Assembly (NCBI GenBank): GCA_914767715.1
Contig: OU612070.1
Coordinates: 2,559,501 to 2,623,500, forward strand
DNA: 64,000 nucleotides
Direction: 5' to 3'
Source of the DNA: Membranipora membranacea
Lineage: Eukaryota > Bryozoa > Gymnolaemata > Cheilostomatida > Membraniporidae
Numbering within the stretch: position 1 is the stretch's first letter; every line of letters begins with the position of its first letter. Positions 12,601 to 21,234 of this stretch are shown piece by piece. Made by a program: the position numbers and the translations under genes. The notes under the pieces were generated by a model that saw nothing but the letters and a program-made list of their open reading frames with translations, ran no database searches and was not told the origin of the DNA.

Positions 12601-15600
12601 TTCCAACATGAAAAGATTAGGGCATATAAATAATGGTTATCGTTGAACCGCTGATTACTAACACTAGTTTTATGACGTAAGCAAAATCAAGATTAGTTAA
12701 TGGTGAGTGTCTAAAAGAAACTCTTAAGATTGGTTGCTCTGTCTAAAAAGATTGTGAGAGATTCTGCTGTCATGCAGTCTATGGTCTGGTTTCACAGGTC
12801 AGTATTTATGACATTTTTGTCTTAATGTTCTCTTCTGCCCCTTGAATTGTCTACTCTTTAAAAACTTTTGTTGTTAATCATTAAAATATTGAAATCTTCT
12901 GATACAAAAGTATTTATTTTTATTGCCTGCCTTTTCTCACCAATCGGCTATGGCAAGATGAAGGAAAAAATAAAAGACATACATTTCCATTATAAAATGT
13001 TGGGTCATAGGCATTGCTTTTTTCCTGTTTAATACATGTGAGGCCTGTTTTTAGCTCCTTATGATGGACCACCATCACTGGATATTTCTGTGATCAAAGA
13101 TTGCAGCAACTGCATTGCTCTATTATGGACAAAACCAACACAACCAAATGGTCAAATATCTATGTACACAGTAAGTCAGTGCAGTGTAGTCCAGACAAGA
13201 AGATCAGAGTGATACATTGAAAAGAGGAAAATGTTGCTACTACCAACTTTTGTTGCAATATTATGCCGGTCGAAAAAATTTACTGGGCTTATTTGATCGT
13301 TAGACTATCCGATAGAAAACACTAGAGTGATGTATATATGTGACATCTGAGAAGATTAACCAAGAGCAGACCAGGATTTGGTATCTTTGCGTTTGATGTC
13401 TTTATATTTACTCTGACAAACTTTGTGACTTATGCATGCATATGAATTATCCACTGGTCTGCTTAAACCTACATATATTATGATTTATCAGGTTGATTGT
13501 AAGGACAAGAAGTACACTCACTCAACTCACACCATCGGTGATGTACAATCTACTCAACTCTGTGGATTCAGCACAGGACCTGATGTGACCTGTGATATCA
13601 TAGCATATAACTCAGCAGGCGCTAGTCCGACTACAACAAGTAATGCCAGTCTCCTCTATACAGGTAATTTAGTATAGACCAACTCCACTTTTTCCATATT
13701 TTGCATGCACAAATAAGCAATTCAGATTTGTTCTATTTTAATCTCAGGGTTTTGATTAACCCAAATGGACCGAAAACCTATCCTACTCACAGGTTGAAAA
13801 ATTGGAATTGGTCTACTTGTAGAGGCAATATCTACAGTGCAGAGAGTATCATGCCCATCAGTCAATCTGAAAGTAGTTTGATTGCGCTGTGTCCATTCAT
13901 TAATGATGAAATTCTAAATTATGAAATATGTTGGTAAATTTTAGTCTTGGTCATGGTGCCTGAATGAGGCCATCAATTTTGGCTCAAATAATGGTATAGA
14001 CAGTTTTCTGAGTTCTGATTTGAGCCTCAATTCAGAGTTTTCCTCACTCCAGTTTGGTATTTTTAACCCACGCCGCATAGGAAAAGCGTGCTGAAATGAG
14101 GGTTATCTTGAAAACCGCTTGTGTTAGGATGAAATTGATTTTTGATCAGAATCTGCACCATTGAAAACTGATAGGGACATAGTTTGGGAAATAATTTTAG
14201 TATTTGGATAGTAAGTTGTAGCATTTCCTGCCTGTTTTGCAGACAATTTGGCAGAATTTTACTTGAATTTCATCACTAAATTTGAGATTTATCACCTTTC
14301 AAGGCTCAAATGATTTAAAAACCCTGTCTCACAGTTTTTTTAATGGTGATGATTCTGAATCACAAATCATTTTTATCATAACAGAAGCGGTTTTCAAGAT
14401 AACCCTCTTTCAGCACGTTTTTCCTATGCAGCATGGGTTAAGAGTACCAAACTGGAGAGAGGGCAACTCCTCAAACTAGAGCTCAGAAAACTGTCTATTT
14501 TAGGAGTTTGCGCCAACTTGATTATTTTCATTGGTCAATTTTTCTACAGAGGAATGCACATCAAGTAAAACAACAGCGAGGATGCCACATTCCTCTGGTC
14601 AGATTGCTATTATTTCCTCATCTACTGCTGGAGCAGTGGTGTTATGTAGTCTTATAGCTCTTGTGGCATACATCATGAAACTAAGATCACGACCAGAAAC
14701 AAAAGCTGCCAATGAAAGGTGAGCTTTAATTCTGATCAAGTTTTTTCGAATTTTTTCATTATGGCTCATCAGCACTGCAGACAAAGACAGCAGACTACAA
14801 TCAGAGAGTTCTGTACGCTTAAACTCTCTAATTCAGACATCGAGATTACACTATTATCATGTGTATCTTTGATCGCTAGAGTCAAACTAGCAAAAGTACC
14901 TAATTAGAAAATTTTACTTGGGTCAACACTCCAAATTTCTTCTGATGGTAATCGCTACTCATACTAAGGGAATTAATTATCTCTTTATCGAACAGACCTA
15001 TACAAGCAATAGTATATAATGTAATCAGTGTGGCTCAAGGAGAAATAGGTAGCTTAGTTGGTTAGAGCGCGGTTCCTTTAGCATGCAAATGTTGAAGGTC
15101 GTTGGTTCAAGTCCCTCTGCAGTCCATCCACTGCTGGGGTTTGGTTGGCCCCCAGGTGTGCTACAACCTGGAAACAGAGAGCGTCCTGGCGCAGATATTG
15201 CAGCATAAAATTTCGCCGCCCATGCTTCAGGATGTAGCGTGTGATATAACAACTGATTTTAATCAAGCATGTTAATCAACGGCTTTAACATAGACTTAAT
15301 AATAAGAGGCATTTAATTGTGGATAATATACCTACATGAGGTGGTGAAGAAGCATTGGTGTTAACATTGACTTACAGCTCATATACCAGGTTAGTTGTTG
15401 AGAACTCAATAAATTTCGTTCAGTTTTGAGATAATTGCAATAGATTAAGCAGCTGTTCGTGAACGGTTTGATAAAAGTTTTCAGCAAACAATCAGTTTGA
15501 AGAAGAAATTTTGTATAGCTGAATTTAACACAATTTTCAAACTCAAAATCCGCTTAAAACTGATTGAGTTATGAACACCAAACCTGGATTGCAGACAGCA

Positions 15601-16674
15601 ATGATGGCATTATTGCTTCTACACCATCCAATGTCGTCATGTTGCACGTGCCTCGCTTCAGCTGCGTATGGTGTTTTGTCTAGGGTTATTAACATGATAT
15701 ATCGCTTTTTAAAACTTTTTAATATTGTATTGGTGATCATGTCTAATAGTTATTTTCACAGTTTAAACCTCCCAAATGTTTGACGTTGAGTTGCAGTGAC
15801 CTCTGGAAGTTCATTTTTTGGCAAAAAGTGCCCTTTTTAAATTGTGCCCTCTGTGCCTTGTTTTTTTCCAGCCAAAAGGCTGAAAATAAGTTAAACAATA
15901 TATGATACACACTAGCTTCCATTAAACTAGAGAGTATTTCCGAGGTTTTGATCGTGGCGTTTGATGATGAATTCAGTAGTAGGGAAGTTATTAGCATAAA
16001 CATTTCTCTTTCCATGCTAAACAATCACCTAAAAAAGGTGATCCATTGTTGTACACAATGTGATTTGCATGTAATACTGCTTAGATTTTCATCACGCTTT
16101 TGCATAACGTAATTTACTGCATCATTTTGCCCATGGCTGCCTATATGTTTTCAATGTATTTTAGTTAATGTACAATTAATCAAGTTAGGAACATGCGGTT
16201 TGAAAAAAATTGCAATATTAACCATAAGTCAGACTACTGGCAACGTGTCAGTGAGGGATCTTTTGAGATGGGACAAGTAGTTCCTGAGAAACTGAAAAGG
16301 CGATATATCATGTTAATAATTCTATAGTTACTTGACTTATACGCGTTTTCGTTTCTTCAAACACTGCGGCTATTTCTACTGCTCATTTTGAGCACTATGC
16401 CTCTCCAAGCCTGCCTATCTAAAGCAGCCTCTAAAGACTCAAAAAGAAATCGATTCATCTGGTCAATTTACAGTCTCAAATAAAACTTTGAGAGAAATGC
16501 ATTGTCCTGTGTTTTATCAGTTCCACAGAACCAGATGACATTGAACTACAAGGAGTTGGCTCTACTGCTGTCTACGAGAGTCAGATGAACACGCAATACG
16601 AAACTGTTGATCCTGTTTACTCCCAGCCAGACATGAATCAGCTGGATAATCATGTATACAGCTTACCCAAATAA
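424..16674 (+). CDS. Gene 1: multi-FN3 type I transmembrane receptor (5' end outside window)
   Basis: Exons: 424-637, 958-1064, 1292-1460, 1982-2070, 8430-8637, 9007-9113, 9817-9997, 10210-10301, 10459-10675, 11103-11212, 11453-11624, 11909-11997, 12350-12563, 13055-13170, 13492-13663, 14550-14718, 16521-16674 (stop TAA 16672-16674). Every junction keeps the frame, and phases alternate 1,0,1,0 through the FN3 region, so each FN3 domain is two exons bounded by phase-1 introns. Donors are mostly GTRAGT-like; that after 8637 is GTCCAA. The product is 7.5 FN3 domains, a membrane segment and a tail of about 50 residues. It is probably a cell-surface adhesion or recognition receptor. Intron 2071-8429 carries a 5-kb Gypsy insertion, intron 13664-14549 a MITE and intron 14719-16520 a SINE. 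No frameshift is seen in the exons. The family is clear; the ligand is unknown. Confidence 0.85.
958..1460 (+). CDS. Gene 1 FN3 domain (type I, Cys variant), exons 958-1064 and 1292-1460
   Basis: The first exon carries the strand-B Trp (FQWTAPIGGGNIVTGY). The second begins YSC and has CGYTPGTNIACSLQAVADG, in which cysteines flank the position of the usual Leu/Tyr corner. This Cys pair defines 'type I' in this cluster. Near-identical exons occur in gene 2 at 38316-38422 and 38643-38811. Confidence 0.85.
1982..8637 (+). CDS. Gene 1 FN3 domain (type II), exons 1982-2070 and 8430-8637, split by the Gypsy insertion
   Basis: The first exon ends at the strand-C Trp (TTVNWE, then GTATGA). The second runs from the conserved HCNNVNYDLIV to EWTTTTK, with several NxS/T sequons. 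The intron between them holds the 5-kb LTR element. The donor after 8637 is GTCCAA; the gene 2 copy has GTACGA, so this site may be weakened. The second exon differs from its gene 2 copy at about 28 of 208 bases, overwhelmingly replacements. Confidence 0.8.
3094..3386 (+). repeat. 5' LTR of the Gypsy element
   Basis: 293 bp, TG...CA. It aligns with the 3' LTR (259 bp) except for one extra segment of about 35 bp here that lies between two copies of ATTAGATG, so one LTR gained or lost it through that direct repeat. It contains AATAAATAAA about 60 bp before its end, a possible poly(A) signal. Confidence 0.92.
3434..5796 (+). mobile_element. Nested gag-only LTR retrotransposon (non-autonomous)
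   Basis: LTRs 3434-3646 (213 bp) and 5577-5796 (220 bp), starting TGTGGAGTTG / TATGGAGTTG and ending CTTCGCAACA. They are flanked by the 5-bp target duplication GAAAC (3429-3433, 5797-5801). A primer-binding-like TGGTGTCAGTTGTGAGAT follows the 5' LTR at 3647, and a purine tract precedes the 3' LTR. The 1.9-kb interior encodes only a gag-like protein; no protease, RT or integrase is present. It therefore relied on enzymes in trans. It is inserted in the leader of the Gypsy element and is younger than it. Confidence 0.88.
4044..5306 (+). pseudogene. gag-like protein with three zinc knuckles, interrupted by one TGA
   Basis: Start chosen at ATG 4044 (GCCATGG context); an in-frame ATG lies at 4020. 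The N-terminal half looks like an LTR-element capsid region. An in-frame TGA at 4473-4475 interrupts it, and the same frame then stays open to 5306. CCHC knuckles: CYICHKNDHIARYC (5031-5072), then CFRCQRMSHHQQDC, both C-x2-C-x4-H-x4-C, then a third, CRFCLREGVSARDC, lacking the His. The linker is rich in Ser/Asp/Arg. Role: capsid and RNA binding. The stop may be decay or a readthrough site; decay is more likely. Confidence 0.82.
6185..7858 (+). pseudogene. Gypsy pol remnant: RNase H C-terminus, integrase, tail (one in-frame stop)
   Basis: The open frame begins mid-domain at 6185. YSDNQPL and the ALSRLP motif mark the end of RNase H. An HHCC zinc-binding segment follows (LHQGHQG...WWPK...CSPCQQ). 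The integrase core has catalytic Asp in HIDFAQ and in VADNGPP, with Glu in AAERFVKTLKRG. A basic tail RPRRQRRLP ends at 7858. An in-frame TAG at 7712-7714 splits off the last 48 codons. The upstream pol and gag are deleted, so the element is not autonomous. Integrase would act on LTR ends in the nucleus. Confidence 0.9.
7899..8157 (+). repeat. 3' LTR of the Gypsy element
   Basis: 259 bp, nearly identical to the 5' LTR outside the 34-35 bp indel. It is immediately followed by target duplication GTTGC at 8158-8162. Confidence 0.92.
9007..9997 (+). CDS. Gene 1 FN3 domain (type I), exons 9007-9113 and 9817-9997
   Basis: The first exon (PTSVTVTERNATC...VSWTESDENG) has the FN3 strand A-C pattern. 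The second (FNCSSSDGHF...CGFYPGSLVTCVVYASN) has the type-I cysteine pair. The acceptor is ATGTAG/TTCAAC at 9816/9817. Similarity with gene 2 continues through the first exon and ends near 9405 in the intron; the second exon has a diverged counterpart at 42934-43111. Confidence 0.83.
10210..10675 (+). CDS. Gene 1 FN3 domain (type II), exons 10210-10301 and 10459-10675
   Basis: The first exon ends RIKLRFDWE before GTATGT. The second begins ESEVNCYGKVTYEV and contains LGPYRSYSIRVTSKNDGG, the classic L.PY..Y...V...N..G Tyr corner of FN3. The intron is 157 bp. Phases are 1 in, 0 between, 1 out. Confidence 0.88.
11103..11624 (+). CDS. Gene 1 FN3 domain (type I), exons 11103-11212 and 11453-11624
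   Basis: The first exon (APYDKPRNFTIETNNSSC...LQWRVPDYTNGEIQNYT) and the second (IYCISEKGNQTTHTVGD...CGFYPGSKVSCGIVAYTS) complete one FN3 domain with the type-I cysteines. Splice sites are CTACAG/CT, ACA/GTAAGT, TTTTAG/ATT and ACAG/GTGAGT. Confidence 0.88.
11909..12563 (+). CDS. Gene 1 FN3 domain (type II), exons 11909-11997 and 12350-12563
   Basis: The first exon (DPETPRTVNVTETVELIDG...KLKFQWT) ends before GTAAGT. The second (GQRTESATTYHVSLTDM...LEPFTKYSFVVIASNDG) has the FN3 Tyr corner. The acceptor is read as CTTGTAG at 12349, the only nearby site that keeps phase 0. Confidence 0.83.
13055..13663 (+). CDS. Gene 1 last FN3 domain (type I), exons 13055-13170 and 13492-13663
   Basis: The first exon is APYDGPPSLDISVIKDCSNC...LLWTKPTQPNGQ. 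The second is VDCKDKKYTHSTHTIGD...CGFSTGPDVTCDIIAYNSAG. It is very like the domain at 11103-11624, which suggests internal tandem duplication of a two-domain unit. It ends in phase 1 and joins the membrane exon in frame. Confidence 0.87.
13977..14516. mobile_element. Foldback MITE in the last extracellular intron of gene 1
   Basis: Inverted arms of about 160 bp, 13977-14145 against 14345-14516. For example TATAGACAGTTTTCTGAG on the left pairs with CTCAGAAAACTGTCTATTTT on the right, and GGGTTATCTTGAAAACCGCT with AGCGGTTTTCAAGATAACCC. A spacer of about 200 bp lies between. No coding capacity. The gene 3 relic retains a few bases resembling its right end (TTTTAGGAATATGCACC near 59912), so insertion may predate that duplication. 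Target duplications are not clear. Confidence 0.7.
14550..14718 (+). CDS. Gene 1 transmembrane exon
   Basis: Begins EECTSSKTTARMPHSSG, then a hydrophobic stretch of about 24 residues (IAIISSSTAG...LIALVAYIM), followed by the basic stop-transfer KLRSR. This is a typical single-pass type I segment. It ends in phase 2 at AG/GTGAGC. A decayed paralogue is at 59952-60118. Confidence 0.87.
15045..15260 (+). mobile_element. tRNA-derived SINE (tRNA-Ala-like head)
   Basis: The head has pol III box A (TAGCTTAGTTGGTTAGAGCG) and box B (GGTTCAAGTCCC). Around them the anticodon arm TTTAGCATGCAAA is reminiscent of tRNA-Ala(AGC). A non-tRNA body of about 130 bp follows. It sits in the intron between the membrane and tail exons of gene 1. 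It is not a functional tRNA: the acceptor stem does not pair and the anticodon region is expanded. Confidence 0.65.
16521..16674 (+). CDS. Gene 1 cytoplasmic tail exon with tyrosine motifs
   Basis: 50 codons and TAA. The acidic start (TEPDDIELQG) is followed by four tyrosines in short contexts: VYES, YETV, VYSQP and VYSLP. Tyrosines followed by hydrophobic or polar +3 residues are compatible with SH2 or endocytic (Yxx-phi) motifs. This is inference from motif form only. There is no catalytic domain, so signalling would need partners. Confidence 0.83.
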
Positions 16675-16836
16675 CCAGAAGCTAGAACTATAGAGAAGGG
16701 TTGATTCCTAGAGAATATATTATACCTTTGGTTATCAATTTCTGTGATAGTATAGATTATGATAATATTTCTCTGAATATTACCAAAACAATCAACTGGG
16801 GAAAATTAAATAGATATAGTATATACAAGATATGGC

Positions 16837-16842
16837 AATAAA
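16837..16842 (+). terminator. Polyadenylation signal AATAAA of gene 1
   Basis: Canonical AATAAA 163 bases after the stop codon of gene 1, in an AT-rich 3' UTR. It is the best placed hexamer downstream of the stop. Confidence 0.6.
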
Positions 16843-17179
16843 CATGCTTCCAGTTTAGCAGATGCGAATTTTTCGAGGAGATGATTAGAAAAAAAGCATG
16901 ACTGATCAACAAGTATTATTGTGGTTAATTGTGATCATATCAACAGCTCAATATCATCCTATTCACCCGTGTTCTAGGAATTATTGTATAGTTGATTAAT
17001 ATCTCTTAATATTCTCAATTCATTTTGGGTATCTTTTTTGTCGCCATAATGTAAAATAAATATAACATATGTTACATGTAACAACAAATAAATGAAAGAG
17101 TTACAATGTAGAAAACTCTGCACATAAGTCGGATGGTACACTGCTCCAGGTTGAAAACCACAGTGGGCAGACAATCAAC
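16843..17179. other. Intergenic, AT-rich, no feature seen
   Basis: Between the gene 1 poly(A) signal and the LINE fragments. AT-rich, with only short open frames, and no motif or repeat recognised. Confidence 0.5.
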
Positions 17180-17425
17180 TCTCAAACACCCACTGAGTAT
17201 CATGGAAGCGATTGTGAAAGGCAAGAGATTGATTGGCCTGAGATTAGTGCCGTCAAGACTTGGTGTGAGCTTGGTGAGTATGCAGTTGTTGCCCTCAACT
17301 CTGCATTGACTAGAAGCGGTGAGAAAAAGGCAATTACCTGCTTTCCTCTTTTCGATCTGTGATGACAATTTTGGCAGTGCAGTGCACAAAAATATCAAGA
17401 AAGGTAAACTCATGGTCATTCTGTA

Positions 17426-17771
17426 TTGCTTAATGATGTCAAGGGAAGAATAAGAAGGCTAGCCAGGGCTGAGGCCTTGCGAAAGAAAAGGAAGTTGAAA
17501 CGAAAGAACTTGAACAATTTTATGAATAATCCATACGGATTTGCCAAGAAGTGTTTGAGCAGAGCAAGAATGGGGAGCTCAAGGCTAGTCAGGCGGAAGT
17601 TGAGGCACACTTGGCAAAAGTGTGCGGTAACAAGAGTGATGTGAACACTGATATCGCTGGGCTTAAACGCCCATTATCTCCGGTTACAGTTTGAGGTGGG
17701 TGATATCAAGCTTTGAGAGGTTGCACAGGTAGTTACCAAGGCACGTGCCAAAAGCGCACCAGGCATTAATG
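17426..17771 (+). pseudogene. LINE A, pre-RT region fragment
   Basis: A basic segment (RIRRLARAEALRKKRKLKRK, then NPYGFAKKCLSRARMGSS) is followed after frame breaks by VTKARAKSAPGIN. That is the 'KAR..S.PG.N' entry motif of LINE reverse transcriptases. At least two frame disruptions lie between 17640 and 17720. Cut at 17771 by the RTE insertion. Confidence 0.7.
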
Positions 17772-20280
17772 ACTTGACTTACTTGACTAATGTTGCAGAA
17801 CTCCTAGTGGAATATTGTGCCAGAATCGCCTTCTCCTTCCCCTTCCATCTACCCCAATCTCTCGCCATCTCACCAGCCTCCGCCCACGACTTGATGTTGT
17901 GCTCATTCATCTGCTTAAGCGCAGTTCTCCGCCAAGTCTCTTTGGGTCGCCCTCTACTTCAAGTGCCCTCAGGGGCCCACCAGAGACTGGTGTGAGGGAG
18001 AGATTCTTTCCTCCTTAGGCTGTATCCTAGATATCTCCATCTTCGATTTTCTATTAGCTGTGAGACTGGTTTCTGATTGCTACGTTCACGTACATCCGAG
18101 TTGGAAGTTTTGGGCCACCAATATATTTTCAATATTCGACGCAACAGTTCATGTGAAATACCTCCAGTTTGTTCATATCCACTTTTGTCATTCGCCATGT
18201 TTCACATCTATAGAGGAGCACAGACACCACGTTCGAGTTGTAGAGTTTGAAGTTGAGATGGTTGCTCATATTTCTTGATCTCTACACCTTGCTCAGTCTG
18301 TAAAAAACTGTAGTTGCAGAGTTGATGCGGTTCTTGACATCTGCTGCTGCACCACCAGATGCATCATTTTTCGCACCAAGATACAAAAAGTTGTCTACAT
18401 AATCGAGTGGCTTATTGCTGACTGTGAAATTGTTGTTAGAGGCAGGGCCCACTCCATCTCGATGAATCCTCAAAACTTTCGTCTTTTGTTCATTGATGTG
18501 CAATCCCGCTTTACTCGCTGTTGTAATGAGCTTGTCTGTTACTGTTTGCATGCCTCCATTTGTTGTGGAAAATAGCGCAATGTCGTCTGCATAAGCTAGA
18601 TAATTCCGCTTGGTTGTAAGATTCCATCGGAGTCCAGTTCGATCCGTCGCTTGTACTTGCTTCATTATGTAGTCTGTAGCCATGATAAATAACAGAGGTG
18701 AGATTACGCAGCCCTTTTCAAACTCCTGAATTTACTTCGAAGTACTCGTCCTCTGCTCCGCCCTGCATTTTACATGCATACCCGGTGTAGAACGCCCGTG
18801 TCAGAGTGATGAGTTTGTCAGGGATACCAGTCTCAAGTGCTGCTGCGCATGAGCTACTGTTACGGAGTAAAACCTCTGCAGGTAGCTCGTCAATTCCTAG
18901 CGCCTTACCATTGCGCGAGGCTATGATAATCTCTTCAATCTCTGAAAGACTAGGTGGATCATCATCTATCTCCAAAGCCGTACCTGTGCTGGGTATATCC
19001 AAGGGGTCCTCAGGCTCTGCTTGATTAAGAACCTTTTGAAAGTGCGCTGTCTAGATCTTTGCTTGTTCTTTGGGGACAACAACTATCTGACCATTCTTGT
19101 CCTTGAGTCTAGCAGTTGATTTCCGCCTCTTTCCACTCAGCTCTCTCGTGATATCGTACACTGCCTTCATCTGACCGCTGTCAGCAGCTTCTTGTACAGC
19201 TCCTGCCATATCTTTGATGTTGTCCCTCTTGTCTTTCCGCACACTCTTCTTGACTAACTTCGCAAACTCTTTGTACTCTTCCTCTAGGCGTGCTGCTACG
19301 CGTCTTGAATGAGTGCCCAGAACTTTAAGCCTTGCGTTCTGTCTTCGTTCTATCAACTCCCATGTTCTTTCTGACATCCAATGTGCAGGTTTTCTGCGCT
19401 TTTCTCTTCCTATTATCTCTTCTCCAACATCATGGTACGCTTCCTTGATCTTAATTCATCTTTCATTAACAGGAGTATCTTTCGGTAAGTCTCGAAGTTG
19501 ACTGAACTTATTCTCCATTGCTGTTGTGAACTTCTCTTTTACAGTCGTCAGTTTAACTTTTTTGCGATTCCATTTTGCCTTTAGACTCGGTGCTGTACAC
19601 TTGCCCGCTAGTTTGAGCCGCACTTTTCCAAGGATCAGATAATGATCGCTGTACACATCTGCAGATCGCTTCACTCTCACATCATGCAGGGATCTCCTCC
19701 ACTTCCTGTTTATCAGCAAATGGTCTATCTGAGTTAGCTGCCCTCGAGGGGAACGCCACGTTAACTTGTGTATATCTTTGTGAGGGAAAATAGAACCCCC
19801 AATCACCATGCCATTTATCCTTCCAAACTGTATAAGCTTCTCTCCATTGATGGTGCTGATTATCTTGCCGAGTACAACACTATTTCTCCAGTCTCCAATC
19901 TCTCCTCTCCTTCTCCCGTCCGTCTGCTCTCACTAATACCCAGAAGCTCCAGCTTCATTCCTTGGAACTCTCTCGCCACCTGCTCGGTGCGCCCGTCCGC
20001 ATATATGGTCATGATATCCCAGGCACCAACACGTAGTAGTTGTCGCGGGGCCAGCAGAAATGTACTCCTATCCAGATTCACATGCCGGTCATGTAGCTTT
20101 CTCGAGGCTGGAATTTTCTTTTTCTGCGTCCTCCGCAACTGGTTTGGGTAGGATTATTTGATTCTGTTTCTGTAACTGGATTGTTTAATGTGAATGTGTA
20201 GTTGACCCAGACACAACCCTCCTCTTTTACACGGACTTGGGACCGTCTGGATGAATTCGGGGACCTGCTACAGGTAGAGA
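17772..20280 (-). mobile_element. RTE-type LINE inserted in LINE A, several internal deletions
   Basis: On the - strand, conceptual fragments in order: 20138-19860 (endonuclease start, LLRVGAWDIMTIYADGRTEQ), 19809-19456 (endonuclease end, IDHLLINRKWRRS and the SDH motif), 19377-19051 (linker), 19002-18718 (RT, GKALGIDELPAEVL), 18683-18282 (RT catalytic YADDIALF), 18198-17959 (C-terminus, RRWRYLGYSLRR). The middle of the endonuclease and part of RT are missing. The 3' end has a short repeat (ACTTG units at 17772-17790), as RTE tails do. The 10-bp duplication GGCATTAATG lies at 17762-17771 and 20281-20290. Confidence 0.85.
17959..20138 (-). pseudogene. RTE-type endonuclease / reverse transcriptase, broken
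   Basis: Apurinic-endonuclease plus reverse-transcriptase polyprotein in six frame-broken pieces (see the element entry). Catalytic residues still visible are SDH of the endonuclease (VYSDHYL) and YADD of RT. Two deletions remove most of the endonuclease core and the front of RT, so it cannot be active. Confidence 0.8.
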
Positions 20281-20290
20281 GGCATTAATG

Positions 20291-20700
20291 GCATCAGTTA
20301 TAAGCTATACAAGAAATGTCCAGGCATTCTTGAGATACTGAAAAAAGTGCTCAATCAAATCTAGAAGACTGGCGAGATCCCAGATGAGTGGTGTTGTGCG
20401 AATGGTGTGTATATACCAAAAGAGGATAAGGCGGAGGGCCTAGGGCAGTATCATTGTTTAATGTAGAAGGCAAGATTTTCTTCAGTGTTCTGGCAAAAAG
20501 CCTGACAGATTATCTTATGAACAATGGATTCATTGATCCATCAATTCAGAGGGCAGACATCCCAAGATTCCCTGGATGTCTTGAGCACGTGAGCATGATC
20601 GGTCAGCAACAAACATATTTCATGATTAGTCAGCAACAAAATCTGCTAAAAAAGCTAAATCAAACTGGAGGTGGTCTGGTTAGATTCGGCCAATGCCTAT
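20291..20700 (+). pseudogene. LINE A, RT finger/palm fragment
   Basis: Reads YKLYKKCPGILEILKKVLNQ, then GEIPDEWCCANGVYIPKED, then (other frame) FNVEGKIFFSVLAKSLTDYL and PGCLEH, ending VVWLDSANAY at the palm Asp motif. It contains a stop and frameshifts. The coding sequence resumes at 25282 with YGPIPHS. Confidence 0.72.
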
Positions 20701-21158
20701 TGTGGCTGTTTCACAGCGGTTTAGACCCTTTGCCATTCAATGGGAGTTGTGCCTAATTGGCCATATCTGCATAGCTTTGTGCGGTACCGGGCTATTGTTT
20801 TTTGTGTCCAATTATCTGCACTGATGGATTAATTTGGCGAGCAAATTCCTCAAGCCTTTAGTTGCCCTGTGAGCCTTGGTGTTTGAGGTTTTCCTCACAA
20901 GCTCAGTAAACTTGAGTTGCGTATAAACTTTAACTATATTTATCTATTTTTCTGGGCAAAGGAGATATTTGGGGATTTACTAACGGAGCAAAAAGGTATG
21001 TTATAAAATAAATTCTGTTTTCTGTAGGTTAAAATAATTCATGTCCAAGTTCACTTGACTTAATATCTTTTTATTTCTCGGTACATTCAAAATTAATTAA
21101 TAGGGTTTAGATTTGTGTTTATTTGATCTTTGAGTATATTGTTCCTTATAGTTTGCGT
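20701..21158 (+). repeat. Truncated 5' LTR of the BEL/Pao element
   Basis: Aligns base for base with 24628-25086 (few substitutions) and stops abruptly at GTTTGCGT. The last 195 bp of the LTR present at 25087-25281 are missing here, which marks the deletion breakpoint. Confidence 0.88.
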
Positions 21159-21234
21159 AGAAGGTATAATATCAAGGGGTGAGGCTGAACTAGTGCCAAA
21201 ATCAGAACTCGAAAGCCGGGAGGGTTGATTTTTA

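Noticed and set aside
15045-15130. Functional tRNA-Ala gene
   Set aside because: The acceptor stem does not pair, the anticodon arm is expanded, no T-run terminator follows directly and a SINE body is attached.
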